Assembly (NCBI RefSeq): GCF_000364625.1
Contig: NZ_KB822604.1
Coordinates: 82,387 to 146,386 of the forward strand
Origin: Pseudomonas thermotolerans DSM 14292
GTDB lineage: Bacteria > Pseudomonadota > Gammaproteobacteria > Pseudomonadales > Pseudomonadaceae
Reading direction: 5' to 3'
Length of the DNA: 64,000 nt
Shown: piece by piece, positions 31,924 through 40,966 of the stretch
Numbering within the stretch: the first letter of the stretch is position 1
Layout of the letters: every line of letters starts with the position of its first letter
Position numbers and translations under genes: made by a program
The notes under the pieces: generated by a model
The model's input: only the letters and a program-made list of their open reading frames with translations
Told to the model about the DNA's origin: nothing
Database searches by the model: none

Positions 31924-33816
31924 ATGTCCCAGCTCTCAAGCGCGCTGCGCCTGACCCTGATCTACCTGCTGCTGGCCGGCGCGTGGATCTTCCTCGGAGC
32001 CGCCCTGACCCACGCCCTGCCGCTCGGCGGGCTGACCAGCGAGAAGGTCTACCTGCTGCGCCACGTTGCCTTCGCCCTGCTTTCCGCCCTGGCCCTGTAC
32101 GCCCTGCTGCGCGCCCATGAACGCCAACAGCAGCGCTACCGACGCGAGCTACACCGCCACGACGAGCGCCTACGCCAGGCCGCCGTGGTGTTCGAGGCCA
32201 CCCAGGAGGGGGTACTGGTTTCCGACGCGCAGATGCGCATCATCCACGTCAACCCGGCGTTCACCCGCATCACCGGCTACCGCGAGGACGAAGTGCTCGG
32301 CCAGACCCCGCGCGTGCTCAAGTCCGGGCGCCACGACCAGGCCTTCTATCAGGCGATGTGGCAGTCCATCGCCAAGACCCGGAGCTGGAGCGGCGAGATC
32401 TGGAACCGCCGCAAGAACGGCGAGATCTACCCGCAGTGGCAGAACCTGCGCGCCATCCAGGACGAGTCGGGGCGCACCACCCACTACGTCGCGGTGTTCT
32501 CCGACATCAGTGCCATCAAGCACTCGCAGAGCGAGCTGGACTACCTGGCCCACCACGACCTGCTCACCGATCTGCCCAACCGCCTGCGGTTCGTCGACCG
32601 CGTCGAGCACGCCCTGGAATACAGCCGTCTGCACCAGAGCGGCGGCGCGGTGATGATCCTCGACCTCGACCACTTCAAGTACATCAACGAAAGCTACGGC
32701 CACAACAGCGGCGACCAATTGCTCAAGGCGATCGGCCAGCGGCTGCGCGCCCATCTGCGCGAAGGCATCACCCTGGCCCGCCTGGGCGGCGACGAGTTCG
32801 CCGTGCTCTACGAGGACTGCCAGTCGCCGATCCAGGCGGCGGCGCTGGCCAGAAACCTGCTGGAGGCACTGCAGGCGCCCATCGAGATCGACAACCGGCC
32901 GCTGGTGGTCTCCGGCAGCATCGGCATCAGCCTCTACCCGCGCGATGCCCAGTCGGTGGAGCAGCTGCTGCGCAACGCCGACTCGGCGCTGTTCAAGGCC
33001 AAGAGCGAAGGCCGCCAGACCTTCGTGTTCTACCACCAGGAACTCACCGCGCTGTCGCGCCAGCGCATCGAGCTGACCATCGCCCTGCGTCAGGCCCTGG
33101 ACAGAGGCCAGCTGCGCCTGTACTTCCAGCCCATCGTCGACCTGCACAATGGCCGCCAGGTGGGCGCCGAGGCGCTGTTGCGCTGGCAGCATCCGGAGCG
33201 CGGTCTGGTGCCGCCGGGGGAATTCATCCCGCTGGCCGAGGAAACCGGGCAGATCGCCCAGCTCGACATCTGGGCGCTGGAACAGGCCTGCCGGCAACTC
33301 GCCGCCTGGCCGCACCTTGAGTTCCTCGCGGTGAACATCTCCAGCCGGCTGTTCGGTCGCAGCGAGCTGGACAGCCAGGTCGCCGAGATCCTCGCCCGCA
33401 CCGGCGCCGAGCCGCGGCGTCTGGAGCTGGAGATCACCGAGAGCGCGGTGATGGACGACCCGGACGCCGCCCTGGAGCTGATGCGCCGCCTGCGCCAGCT
33501 GGGTGTGCGCCTGGCGATCGACGACTTCGGCACCGGCTACTCGTCGCTGGCGCGACTGAAGGAGATGCCGGTGCAGAAGCTGAAGATCGACCAGAGCTTC
33601 GTCCAGGGCCTGGCCGACGACGGCCCCGACCTGGCGATCGTCAACTCGGTGATCACCCTGGGCCATAGCCTGGGCCTCAAGGTGCTCGCCGAAGGCATCG
33701 AGCAGCCGGAACAGGCAGAGCGCCTCTGCCAGCTGGGCTGCGACTTCGGCCAGGGCTACCTGTTCGGCCGTCCGCAGCCGGCCAGCCCGGAACAGCTCAC
33801 CCAGGGGGCCACCTGA
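31924..33816 (+). CDS. Membrane PAS-GGDEF-EAL protein (c-di-GMP turnover)
   Basis: A 630-residue protein. Two N-terminal membrane helices (residues 10-32 and 45-62) flank a short periplasmic loop; then PAS (about 85-205), GGDEF (about 210-370) and EAL (about 385-625). GGDEF is intact (LGGDEFA) but the I-site position reads REGI and is not functional. The EAL catalytic set is complete: EALLRW, VNISSRLF, ELEITESAV, IDDFGTGYSS, LKIDQSF, LAEGIEQ. Phosphodiesterase activity is therefore likely to dominate. Position matches PA0285. Confidence 0.92.
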   Translation: MSQLSSALRLTLIYLLLAGAWIFLGAALTHALPLGGLTSEKVYLLRHVAFALLSALALYALLRAHERQQQRYRRELHRHDERLRQAAVVFEATQEGVLVSDAQMRIIHVNPAFTRITGYREDEVLGQTPRVLKSGRHDQAFYQAMWQSIAKTRSWSGEIWNRRKNGEIYPQWQNLRAIQDESGRTTHYVAVFSDISAIKHSQSELDYLAHHDLLTDLPNRLRFVDRVEHALEYSRLHQSGGAVMILDLDHFKYINESYGHNSGDQLLKAIGQRLRAHLREGITLARLGGDEFAVLYEDCQSPIQAAALARNLLEALQAPIEIDNRPLVVSGSIGISLYPRDAQSVEQLLRNADSALFKAKSEGRQTFVFYHQELTALSRQRIELTIALRQALDRGQLRLYFQPIVDLHNGRQVGAEALLRWQHPERGLVPPGEFIPLAEETGQIAQLDIWALEQACRQLAAWPHLEFLAVNISSRLFGRSELDSQVAEILARTGAEPRRLELEITESAVMDDPDAALELMRRLRQLGVRLAIDDFGTGYSSLARLKEMPVQKLKIDQSFVQGLADDGPDLAIVNSVITLGHSLGLKVLAEGIEQPEQAERLCQLGCDFGQGYLFGRPQPASPEQLTQGAT

Positions 33817-33849
33817 GCCTGGCTGGCGCAGCGTCTGGAGTCGCCAGGC

Positions 33850-34065
33850 TCAGAGCTTGGCGATGGACACTTCGGTGGACTTCACGAAGGCGATCACTTC
33901 GCTGCCCACCTGCAGCTCCAGCTCACGCACCGAACGGGTGGTGATCACCGAAGTGACGATGCCGGCGGCGGTCTGCACGTCGATTTCCGACAGCACGTCG
34001 CCGAGGACGATGTCCTTGATGGTGCCCTTGAACTGGTTGCGGACATTGATGGCTTTGATGGTCAT
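33850..34065 (-). CDS. Small TOBE-domain (molbindin-like) protein
   Basis: A 71-residue protein that is a single TOBE/Mop domain (NVRNQFKGTIKDIVLGDVLSEIDV ... VITTRSVRELELQVG). Such proteins bind molybdate or related oxyanions as multimers. It is the last gene after ssuB, 78 bp downstream, with a hairpin between, an arrangement common in Pseudomonas ssu operons. Its role in sulfonate use is not established; oxyanion storage or sensing is a guess. Confidence 0.85.
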   Translation of the reverse strand: MTIKAINVRNQFKGTIKDIVLGDVLSEIDVQTAAGIVTSVITTRSVRELELQVGSEVIAFVKSTEVSIAKL

Positions 34066-34108
34066 GGCTTCTTTCTCCAGGGGTCGATGAATCAGGTCTT
34101 CAGGGGCG

Positions 34109-34131
34109 GGACCGGGCACCATGCCCGGTCC
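34109..34131 (-). promoter_or_regulatory. Hairpin between ssuB and the TOBE gene
   Basis: Perfect 9-base arms (GGACCGGGC and its complement) around a 5-base loop lie in the 78-bp gap after ssuB. No T-run; likely attenuator or stability element. Confidence 0.45.
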
Positions 34132-34143
34132 TGCGGGTTGCTC

Positions 34144-34953
34144 TTACAAGGCCCAGCGCAGTTGTGTGGGCAGCGGCGAGACGGGTTCCGGCTCGGCCGG
34201 CAGCACCGGCTGGGCCAGCACCCGGGCCAGCACCTCGGCCTCCAGCGCAGCGAGCAGCGGCGAGCCGGCGGAGCGCGGGCGGGCCAGGCCGACCGGCAGG
34301 TCGAGACCGATGCGGCCGTCCTCGATGAGGATCACTCGGTCGGCGGTGGCCACCGCTTCGTGCACGTCGTGGGTGACCAGCAGCACGGTGAAGCCATGCT
34401 GCTGCCAGAGCCGCTCGATCAGCTGCTGCATCTCGATGCGGGTCAGCGCGTCCAGGGCGCCGAGCGGCTCGTCGAGGAGCAGCAGGCGCGGCTGGTGGAC
34501 CAGAGCGCGGGCCAGGGCCACGCGCTGCTTCTGCCCGCCGGACAGCGCCGCCGGCCATTCCTGGGCGCGGTCGCCGAGGCCGACGGCCTCCAGGGCTTCC
34601 CGGGCCTTGGGCCGCCAGTCGCCGGACAGGCCGAGGCCGACGTTGTCGATCACCCGCTTCCAGGGCAGCAGGCGCGAGTCCTGGAACATCAGCCGGGTGT
34701 CCTCCCGGGCCTCGGCGAGCGGCGCCGAGCCGGCCAGCAGCTCGCCGCCGGTGGGCGTGTCGAGACCGGCCAGAAGGCGCAGCAGGGTGCTCTTGCCGCA
34801 GCCGCTGCGGCCGACCACGGCGACGAACTGACCGGCCGGAATGTACAGGTCGATACCGTGCAGCACCTGGCGTTCGCCGAACGCCTTGGTGATCCCCTTG
34901 AGGGCCAGCGGGATGCCGCGCTTGAGCGACGGCGGAGCGTTGAAGGCGGTCAT
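34144..34953 (-). CDS. ssuB: Alkanesulfonate ABC transporter ATPase
   Basis: ATPase of the aliphatic sulfonate importer, 269 residues. Walker [10 protein letters not shown], signature [17 protein letters not shown], Walker [13 protein letters not shown] and LVTHDVHEA are intact. The Pro-rich C-terminal tail (from about residue 245) is extra to the ATPase fold. Its ATG overlaps the ssuC stop (ATGA, 34950-34953). Confidence 0.94.
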   Translation of the reverse strand: MTAFNAPPSLKRGIPLALKGITKAFGERQVLHGIDLYIPAGQFVAVVGRSGCGKSTLLRLLAGLDTPTGGELLAGSAPLAEAREDTRLMFQDSRLLPWKRVIDNVGLGLSGDWRPKAREALEAVGLGDRAQEWPAALSGGQKQRVALARALVHQPRLLLLDEPLGALDALTRIEMQQLIERLWQQHGFTVLLVTHDVHEAVATADRVILIEDGRIGLDLPVGLARPRSAGSPLLAALEAEVLARVLAQPVLPAEPEPVSPLPTQLRWAL

Positions 34954-35744
34954 GCGGCACCTCCCTTCGCCTGGTAGGCCGGATGCCAGCGCAGCCAGAC
35001 GCGCTCCAGGCCACGGGCGGCCAGGTCGGCCAGCTTGCCGAGCACGGCATAGAGCAGGATGGCCAGCACCACCACATCGGTCTGCAGGAACTCGCGGGCA
35101 TTCATCGCCAGGTAGCCGATGCCGCTGCTCGCCGAAATGGTCTCGGCGACGATCAGGGTCAGCCACATGAAGCCGAGGGCGAAGCGCACGCCGACCAGGA
35201 TCGACGGCAGCGCGCCGGGCAGGATCACCTGACGGAACAGCGCGAAGCCGGACAGGCCGTAGCTGCGTGCCATCTCCACCAGGCCGGCGTCGATGCTGCG
35301 GATGCCGTGGTAGGTGTTCAGGTAGATGGGGAACAGGGTGCCGAGGGCAACCAGGAAGATCTTGGCACTCTCATCGATGCCGAACCACAGGATCACCAGC
35401 GGGATCAGCGCCAGGTGCGGCACGTTGCGGAGCATCTGCACCGAGCTGTCGAGCAGGCGCTCGCCCCATTTCGACAGGCCGGTGATGAAGCCGAGCAGCA
35501 GGCCCAGGCCGCCGCCGATGGCCAGCCCGACCAGGGCACGCCAGCCGCTGATCGCCAGGTGCTGCCAGAGCTCGCCGCTGCCGACCAGCTCGACGCCGGC
35601 GGCGAATACCGCGCTGGGCGCCGGGAGGATGCGGCTGGACAGCCAGCCGGTGCTGACCGCCAGCTGCCAGGTGCTCAGCAGGGCCAGCGGCAGCAGCCAG
35701 GGCGCCGCCCGCTGGGCCAGCTTGTGAAAGTTCGTGTTGCTCAT
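34950..35744 (-). CDS. ssuC: Alkanesulfonate ABC transporter permease
   Basis: Inner-membrane channel of the sulfonate importer, 264 residues with about six spans. The EAA-type loop is [22 protein letters not shown] (about residue 165). Coupled to ssuB by a four-base overlap and 76 bp after ssuD. Confidence 0.94.
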   Translation of the reverse strand: MSNTNFHKLAQRAAPWLLPLALLSTWQLAVSTGWLSSRILPAPSAVFAAGVELVGSGELWQHLAISGWRALVGLAIGGGLGLLLGFITGLSKWGERLLDSSVQMLRNVPHLALIPLVILWFGIDESAKIFLVALGTLFPIYLNTYHGIRSIDAGLVEMARSYGLSGFALFRQVILPGALPSILVGVRFALGFMWLTLIVAETISASSGIGYLAMNAREFLQTDVVVLAILLYAVLGKLADLAARGLERVWLRWHPAYQAKGGAA

Positions 35745-35820
35745 TGTCTGCCTCGAAGAAAAAACCTTGTGAGCCGGTGTTGCGTTCTGTCCCGCTCCCC
35801 GGCGGGGAGCGGCGCCGGAG

Positions 35821-36969
35821 TCAGCTCGCCGAAGCCGACTTCGGCAGGATGTCGTTGGCCACCACTTCCCCGAACGGGCTTACGTAGCCGCGTGCCTCGG
35901 GCTCCTGCGAACGGGCCACGTCCAGGTGCGGGAAGAGCAGCTCGGCGACCCGGTAGGCCTCCTCCAGATGCGGGTAGCCAGAAAAGATGAAGGTATCGAT
36001 GCCCAGGTCGGCGTATTCCTTGACCCGCGCCGCCACGGTCGGACCGTCGCCGACCAGCGCGGTGCCGGCGCCGCCACGCACCAGGCCGACCCCGGCCCAG
36101 AGGTTCGGCGACACTTCCAGATTCTCCTTCTTGCCGCCGTGCAGGGCGGCCATGCGCTGCTGGCCCACCGAGTCGAAGCGCGCCAGGGAGGCCTGGGCGC
36201 GGGCGATGGTGTCCTCGTCGAGGTGGCTGATCAGGCGGTCGGCGGCGGCCCAGGCCTCCTCGTTGGTCTCGCGGACGATCACGTGCAGGCGGATGCCGAA
36301 GCGCACCGTACGGCCGTGCCTGGCGGCCTTCTCGCGCACCTGGGCGATCTTCTCGGCCACCGCGGCCGGCGGCTCGCCCCAGGTCAGATACAGTTCCACC
36401 TGCTCGGCGGCCAGTTCCTGGGCGGCCTCCGAGGAACCACCGAAGTACAGCGGCGGACGCGGCTGCTGGATCGGCGGGAAAAGCAGCTTGGCGCCCTTCA
36501 CCTGGATGTGCTTGCCGTCGTAGTCGACGGTCTCGCCTTCCAGCACGCGGCGCCAGATGCGGGTGAACTCCACGGAGGCCTCGTAGCGCTCCGCATGGTT
36601 GAGGTGCAGGCCGTCGCCGGCCAGTTCGTCCGGGTCGCCGCCGGTCACCAGGTTGAACAGCGCGCGGCCGCCGGACAGACGATCCAGTGTCGCCGCCTGG
36701 CGCGCGGCCACGGTCGGCGAAATGATCCCCGGACGCAGGGCTACCAGGAACTTCAGGCGCTGGGTCACCGGAATCAGCGAAGCGGCCACCAGCCAGGAGT
36801 CCTCGCAGGAGCGCCCGGTGGGGATCAGCACGCCGCCGTAACCCAGACGGTCGGCGGCCTGGGCTATCTGCGCGAGGTAGCTGTGGTCAACGGCACGCGC
36901 ACCTTCGGCGGTGCCCAGGTAGTGGCCGTCGCCGTGGGTGGGCAGGAACCAGAAGATGTTGAGGCTCAT
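35821..36969 (-). CDS. ssuD: FMNH2-dependent alkanesulfonate monooxygenase
   Basis: Splits alkanesulfonates to aldehyde and sulfite using O2 and FMNH2 supplied by SsuE. A 382-residue luciferase-like TIM barrel: [16 protein letters not shown] at the start, [16 protein letters not shown], and the family stretch [22 protein letters not shown] precedes the ATG. It follows ssuA by 87 bp, a gap that holds a GC-rich hairpin at 37019-37044. Confidence 0.95.
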   Translation of the reverse strand: MSLNIFWFLPTHGDGHYLGTAEGARAVDHSYLAQIAQAADRLGYGGVLIPTGRSCEDSWLVAASLIPVTQRLKFLVALRPGIISPTVAARQAATLDRLSGGRALFNLVTGGDPDELAGDGLHLNHAERYEASVEFTRIWRRVLEGETVDYDGKHIQVKGAKLLFPPIQQPRPPLYFGGSSEAAQELAAEQVELYLTWGEPPAAVAEKIAQVREKAARHGRTVRFGIRLHVIVRETNEEAWAAADRLISHLDEDTIARAQASLARFDSVGQQRMAALHGGKKENLEVSPNLWAGVGLVRGGAGTALVGDGPTVAARVKEYADLGIDTFIFSGYPHLEEAYRVAELLFPHLDVARSQEPEARGYVSPFGEVVANDILPKSASAS

Positions 36970-37018
36970 GGAGTGGTCTCCTTAAGGGCTGAAATGGGGC
37001 TTCGCGAATGGGAATTCG

Positions 37019-37044
37019 GCGGGCCCCTTGGGGGGCCCGTTGCT
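37019..37044 (-). promoter_or_regulatory. Intercistronic GC-rich hairpin between ssuA and ssuD
   Basis: GGGCCCC and GGGGCCC arms form a compact stem just after the ssuA stop, with no T-run. As with spuD and sbp, it follows a periplasmic binding-protein gene and may set its excess over downstream products. Confidence 0.4.
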
Positions 37045-37056
37045 TGGGATCGGGGG

Positions 37057-38028
37057 TTACTGGGCGGCCTGGGCCACCTTGTCGGCCGGCGGAGTCCAGA
37101 TCACCTCGGCGATGCTCAGCTTCTTGGGAATCAGCTTGAGCGCGGTGAAGGTGTCGGCGATCTTCTGCTGCGCCTCGACCACCTCCGGGGTGATGAAGCG
37201 AGCACCGTAGCCCTGACGCTTCACGGCGATGGCGGTGATGTCCCCAGGCAGGCCGAGCAGCGGCGCGACCTGTTCGGTGACCTTGTCCGGATCGCTCTTG
37301 GAGTCCTCGCCGACGGCACGGATTTCCTCGACCAAGGCGCTGATCACCTGAGGATGCCGCTCGGCGTAGCTGCGGGTGGCCAGGTAGAACTGGTGGTTGT
37401 CGACCAGGCCGGTGCCGTCACGCAGGGTACGGGCCCGCAGCTGCTGCTCGGCGGCGGCCAGGAAGGGGTCCCAGATCACCCAGGCGTCCACGCTGCCGCG
37501 CTCGAAGGCGGCGCGTGCATCGGCCGGCGGCAGGTACACGGGCTGGATGTCGCTGTACTTGAGACCGGCGTCTTCCAGAGCGCGGACCAGCAGGTAGTGC
37601 ACGTTGGAGCCCTTGTTGAGGGCCACCTTCTTGCCCTTGAGGTCGGCCACCGACTGCACCGGCGACTCCTTGGGCACCAGGATCGCCTCGCTGGTCGGCG
37701 CCGGCGGCTCGCTGGCCACGTAGAGCAGGTCGGCACCGGCGGCCTGGGCGAACACCGGCGGGGTCTCGCCGGTCACTCCGAAGTCGATGGAGCCGACGTT
37801 GAGACCTTCCAGCAGCTGCGGGCCGCCGGGGAACTCGGTCCACTTCACCTCGATGCCCTGCTCGGCCAGGCGTTTCTCCAGAGAGCCCTTGGCTTTGAGC
37901 AGCACCAGGGTGCCGTACTTCTGATAGCCGATGCGCAGGGCTTCGGCCTGAGCCTGGGTGATGGCGCCGAAGGACAGGGCCGCAACGAACAGGACGGCCA
38001 GGCTCCGACGCAGAGTGATGGTGCGCAT
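37057..38028 (-). CDS. ssuA: Periplasmic alkanesulfonate-binding protein
   Basis: Receptor of the sulfonate importer, 323 residues, with a signal peptide (RSLAVLFVAALSFGAITQAQA, cleavage about residue 29). The NMT1/SsuA-like body includes RIGYQKYGTLVLLKAKGSLE, EFPGGPQLLEGLNVGSIDFG and DAWVIWDPFLAAAE. It follows ssuE by 120 bp. Confidence 0.93.
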   Translation of the reverse strand: MRTITLRRSLAVLFVAALSFGAITQAQAEALRIGYQKYGTLVLLKAKGSLEKRLAEQGIEVKWTEFPGGPQLLEGLNVGSIDFGVTGETPPVFAQAAGADLLYVASEPPAPTSEAILVPKESPVQSVADLKGKKVALNKGSNVHYLLVRALEDAGLKYSDIQPVYLPPADARAAFERGSVDAWVIWDPFLAAAEQQLRARTLRDGTGLVDNHQFYLATRSYAERHPQVISALVEEIRAVGEDSKSDPDKVTEQVAPLLGLPGDITAIAVKRQGYGARFITPEVVEAQQKIADTFTALKLIPKKLSIAEVIWTPPADKVAQAAQ

Positions 38029-38148
38029 GGGCGCCCTCCTCTTCTGTACGTGGTGTCGGTTGCGCCTGCGGCCCCGTTGGCGGGTACGTAAGGCTGGGTT
38101 TGCCGCGGCCCGCCCTTCCGGCGAACCACGCGGAACTGGTTGCTGCCC

Positions 38149-38730
38149 CTAAACGCTCCAGCGGGCAGTGGCCAGCAGGTTCTTGTCCAGGACCTTGGGG
38201 CGACGTACCAGGGCCTGGTGAAACTGCTGCAGGGCCTCCTCGAGGCGCTCCAGCAGCGCCATCTCGTAGCGCGCCGGGGCGCCGTTCTCGCCGTAGGCGA
38301 TCTGGCTGTCGTCGGCGAACACGCCCTGCAGCACCTCCTCGGCCTTCAGGGCGCTGAGCACCGGACGCAGCGCGTAGTCGACCGCCAGCAAGTGGGCCTT
38401 GCTACCGCCGGTGGAGAGCGGCAGCACCACCTTGTTCTCCAGGGCGCGTTCCGGCAGCAGGTCGAGCACCGTCTTCAGGGCGCCGGAGAAGGACGCCTTG
38501 TAGACCGGGGTGGCGACCAGCAGGCCGTCGGCATTGGCCACCTGGGCCCGCAGGTCGGCGACGTGCGGGCTGTCGAAGCGGGCATGCAGCAGGACCTCGG
38601 CGGGGAAATCGGTCACCCGGTATTCCACCACCTCGACGCCCTGCCGCTGCAACCAGCCCCGCGAGCGCTCCAGCAACAGGTTGGAACGCGAGCGCTGGGC
38701 GGGGCTGCCGCCCAGGGAAACTACCAACAT
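38149..38730 (-). CDS. ssuE: NAD(P)H-dependent FMN reductase
   Basis: Supplies FMNH2 to SsuD. A 193-residue flavodoxin-like protein with the phosphate-binding loop [37 protein letters not shown] and [14 protein letters not shown]. It starts 9 bp after the lsfA stop, so it lies in the same transcript as the peroxiredoxin. Confidence 0.94.
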   Translation of the reverse strand: MLVVSLGGSPAQRSRSNLLLERSRGWLQRQGVEVVEYRVTDFPAEVLLHARFDSPHVADLRAQVANADGLLVATPVYKASFSGALKTVLDLLPERALENKVVLPLSTGGSKAHLLAVDYALRPVLSALKAEEVLQGVFADDSQIAYGENGAPARYEMALLERLEEALQQFHQALVRRPKVLDKNLLATARWSV

Positions 38731-38739
38731 CGCGCGCCC

Positions 38740-39378
38740 TCAGCGGTTCGGTTGCGGGGTCAGGCGCAGGTAGGGCTTCACCGCCCGGTAACCACGCGGG
38801 AAACGACGCTGGATCTCCTCCGGGTCCTGCAGCGAGGGAACGATCACCACCTCGTCGCCGTCCTGCCAGTTGGCCGGGGTGGCAACCTTGTGGTTGTCGG
38901 TCAGTTGCAGGGAGTCGATCACCCGCAGGATCTCGTTGAAGTTGCGTCCAGTGCTCGCCGGGTAGGTGATGATCAGGCGCACCTTCTTGTTCGGGTCGAT
39001 GATGAACAGCGAACGCACGGTCAGGGTGTCGTTGGCGTTCGGGTGGATCAGGTCGTACAGCTCGGACACCTTGCGGTCGGCGTCGGCGATGATCGGGAAG
39101 CTCACCCGGGTGTTCTGGGTCTCGTTGATGTCCTCGATCCACTTCAGGTGGGATTCCACCGGGTCCACGGAGAGGGCCAGCACCTTGACGCCGCGCGCCG
39201 CGAACTCGTCCTTCAGCTTGGCGGTGAAACCCAGCTCGGTGGTGCACACCGGGGTGAAGTCGGCGGGGTGGGAGAACAGCACGCCCCAGCTATCGCCCAG
39301 CCACTCGTGGAAGCGGATGCGGCCTTCGCTGGAATCCTGTTCGAAGTCGGGGGCGATGTCGCCCAGTCTGAGACTCAT
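38740..39378 (-). CDS. lsfA: 1-Cys peroxiredoxin LsfA (Prx6 group)
   Basis: Thiol peroxidase induced in sulfate-limited Pseudomonas. A 212-residue Prx6-type protein with the peroxidatic Cys45 in SHPADFTPVCTTELG and the extended C-terminal domain of 1-Cys enzymes (PANWQDGDEVVIVPSL). The ATG at 39378 follows AGGAG. First gene of lsfA-ssuEADCB-mop; divergent from sbp. Confidence 0.93.
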   Translation of the reverse strand: MSLRLGDIAPDFEQDSSEGRIRFHEWLGDSWGVLFSHPADFTPVCTTELGFTAKLKDEFAARGVKVLALSVDPVESHLKWIEDINETQNTRVSFPIIADADRKVSELYDLIHPNANDTLTVRSLFIIDPNKKVRLIITYPASTGRNFNEILRVIDSLQLTDNHKVATPANWQDGDEVVIVPSLQDPEEIQRRFPRGYRAVKPYLRLTPQPNR

Positions 39379-39446
39379 GGTGCGGCTCCTGTGCAATGTG
39401 TTCTGTGGAGCACACTATGCTGGGAGCCGAGCCAAATTAAAAAGAA

Positions 39447-39464
39447 TAAATAAAAATTTATTTA
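39447..39464. promoter_or_regulatory. Inverted repeat in the lsfA/sbp divergent promoter region
   Basis: TAAATAAA-AA-TTTATTTA is a perfect 8-bp inverted repeat in the A/T-rich 236-bp gap between two sulfur-starvation units. Minus-strand sequence beyond it ends in CATAGT, a possible lsfA -10. Suits a LysR-type (CysB) site, by inference. Confidence 0.45.
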
Positions 39465-39553
39465 TGAAATTAAGAAATATGAGGCAGACCCACTGCTCGG
39501 GAGTACAATTGCCGTCATCCGGCTATAAGCAACGAAGCAAATATTCTTTATCG

Positions 39554-39576
39554 GAATAAAAAGCTAGCCTTATAGT
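39554..39576 (+). promoter_or_regulatory. Putative sulfur-starvation promoter of sbp
   Basis: GAATAA (39554) and a -10-like TATAGT (39571-39576) enclose AAAGCTAGCCT. The same layout is found before the cystine transporter genes at 43632 and, less closely, before oscA at 50569. No -35 consensus is visible, as expected for an activator-dependent promoter. Confidence 0.5.
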
Positions 39577-39614
39577 ACCGGCGTTTCGCCAACACCCCAG
39601 CCAAGGATCCATCC

Positions 39615-40613
39615 ATGAAGCGACTGCTGACCACCTCCCTGCTCGCCGCCGGCCTGGCGCTGGCCTCGGGCGCGGCGCAGGCGACCACCCTGCTGAACGT
39701 TTCCTACGACGTGATGCGCGACTTCTACAAGGAATACAACCCGGCCTTCCAGAAGTACTGGCAGGACCAGGGCAACAAACCGGTGACCATCCAGATGTCC
39801 CACGGCGGCTCCAGCAAGCAGGCCCGCGCAGTGATCGACGGCCTGCCCGCCGACGTGATCACCATGAACATGGCCACCGACATCAACGCCCTGGCCGACA
39901 ACGGCGCCCTGGTGCCGCAGGACTGGGCCAGCCGCCTGCCGGACAACAGCGCGCCCTTCACCTCGGCCACCGTGTTCATCGTCCGCAAGGGCAACCCCAA
40001 GGGCCTGAAGGACTGGCCGGACCTGCTCAAGGACGGCGTCCAGGTGGTGGTGCCCAACCCCAAGACCTCCGGCAACGGCCGCTACACCTACCTGTCCGCC
40101 TGGGGTTACGTGCTGAAGAACGGCGGTGACGAGCAGCAGGCTCGCGAGTTCGTCGGCAAGCTGTTCAAGCAGGTGCCGGTGCTGGATACCGGCGGTCGCG
40201 CCGCCACCACCACCTTCATCCAGAACCAGATCGGCGACGTGCTGGTGACCTTCGAGAACGAGGCCGAGATGATCGCCCGCGAATTCGGCCGCGGTAGCTT
40301 CGAGGTGGTCTACCCGAGCGTCTCCGCCGAAGCCGAACCGCCGGTGGCGGTGGTCGACACGGTGGTCGAGAAGAAAGGCACCCGCGCCGAGGCCGAGGCC
40401 TACCTGAAGTACCTGTGGTCCGACGAGGGCCAGCGCATCGCCGCCAACAACTACCTGCGCCCGCGCAACCCGAAGATCCTCGCCGAGTTCGCCGACCGCT
40501 TCCCGAAGGTGGACTTCCTGCCGGTGGTGAAGACCTTCGGCGAATGGCCGGAAATCCAGAAGATCCACTTCAACGACGGTGGCGTGTTCGACCAGATCTA
40601 CGCTGGCAACTGA
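39615..40613 (+). CDS. sbp: Periplasmic sulfate-binding protein (copy 1)
   Basis: Sulfate receptor, 332 residues, signal peptide ending SGAAQA. Family segments: [73 protein letters not shown], and the end [12 protein letters not shown]. No cysTWA genes adjoin, so it probably uses the CysTWA complex at 52-55 kb. Divergent from lsfA; ends at a hairpin. Confidence 0.94.
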   Translation: MKRLLTTSLLAAGLALASGAAQATTLLNVSYDVMRDFYKEYNPAFQKYWQDQGNKPVTIQMSHGGSSKQARAVIDGLPADVITMNMATDINALADNGALVPQDWASRLPDNSAPFTSATVFIVRKGNPKGLKDWPDLLKDGVQVVVPNPKTSGNGRYTYLSAWGYVLKNGGDEQQAREFVGKLFKQVPVLDTGGRAATTTFIQNQIGDVLVTFENEAEMIAREFGRGSFEVVYPSVSAEAEPPVAVVDTVVEKKGTRAEAEAYLKYLWSDEGQRIAANNYLRPRNPKILAEFADRFPKVDFLPVVKTFGEWPEIQKIHFNDGGVFDQIYAGN

Positions 40614-40632
40614 TCGCCTCTTCCCCACCCAG

Positions 40633-40652
40633 GGCCCGGCTTCTGCCGGGCC
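40633..40652 (+). terminator. Hairpin after sbp copy 1
   Basis: GGCCCGGC-TTCT-GCCGGGCC, an 8-bp stem with a 4-base loop followed by TTGTCATTT, 20 bp after the stop. Confidence 0.7.
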
Positions 40653-40878
40653 TTGTCATTTCCGGTCAGGGAAAATCTGCCGTGATTCGCCCGTGGCCAC
40701 GGCCCTGCCAGGAGGCTGCCTACGCTGTTGCCCGTTCGCCCCATTGGCAAGCCCTGAGCCAGGCCCCGGCTACCTTCCGAGGGCGGCGTGGATCGTGCGA
40801 AAGATCCTGCCTATCCGCGCCAGGAAGACAGCCCTTCGCCTTGCCCAGGCAGCGGCAGAAATCGACCAGGCATAAATG
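40653..40878. other. Non-coding stretch between convergent terminators
   Basis: Together with the flanking terminators this makes 353 bp without a gene (40614-40966). Open frames here lack ribosome sites and family resemblance. Nothing recognisable was seen. Confidence 0.6.
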
Positions 40879-40902
40879 AAAAAGCCGGGCCCTGGGCCCG
40901 GC
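40879..40902 (-). terminator. Intrinsic terminator of the OprD-family gene
   Basis: On the minus strand arms GCCGGGCC and GGCCCGGC are followed by TTTTT, about 65 bp past the porin stop codon. Confidence 0.8.
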
Positions 40903-40966
40903 GGAACACCACTTTGAGGAAAGAGCCGGTACGGGCCGCCGGTGCCGCGGCCCGTCCGTGCCCCGC

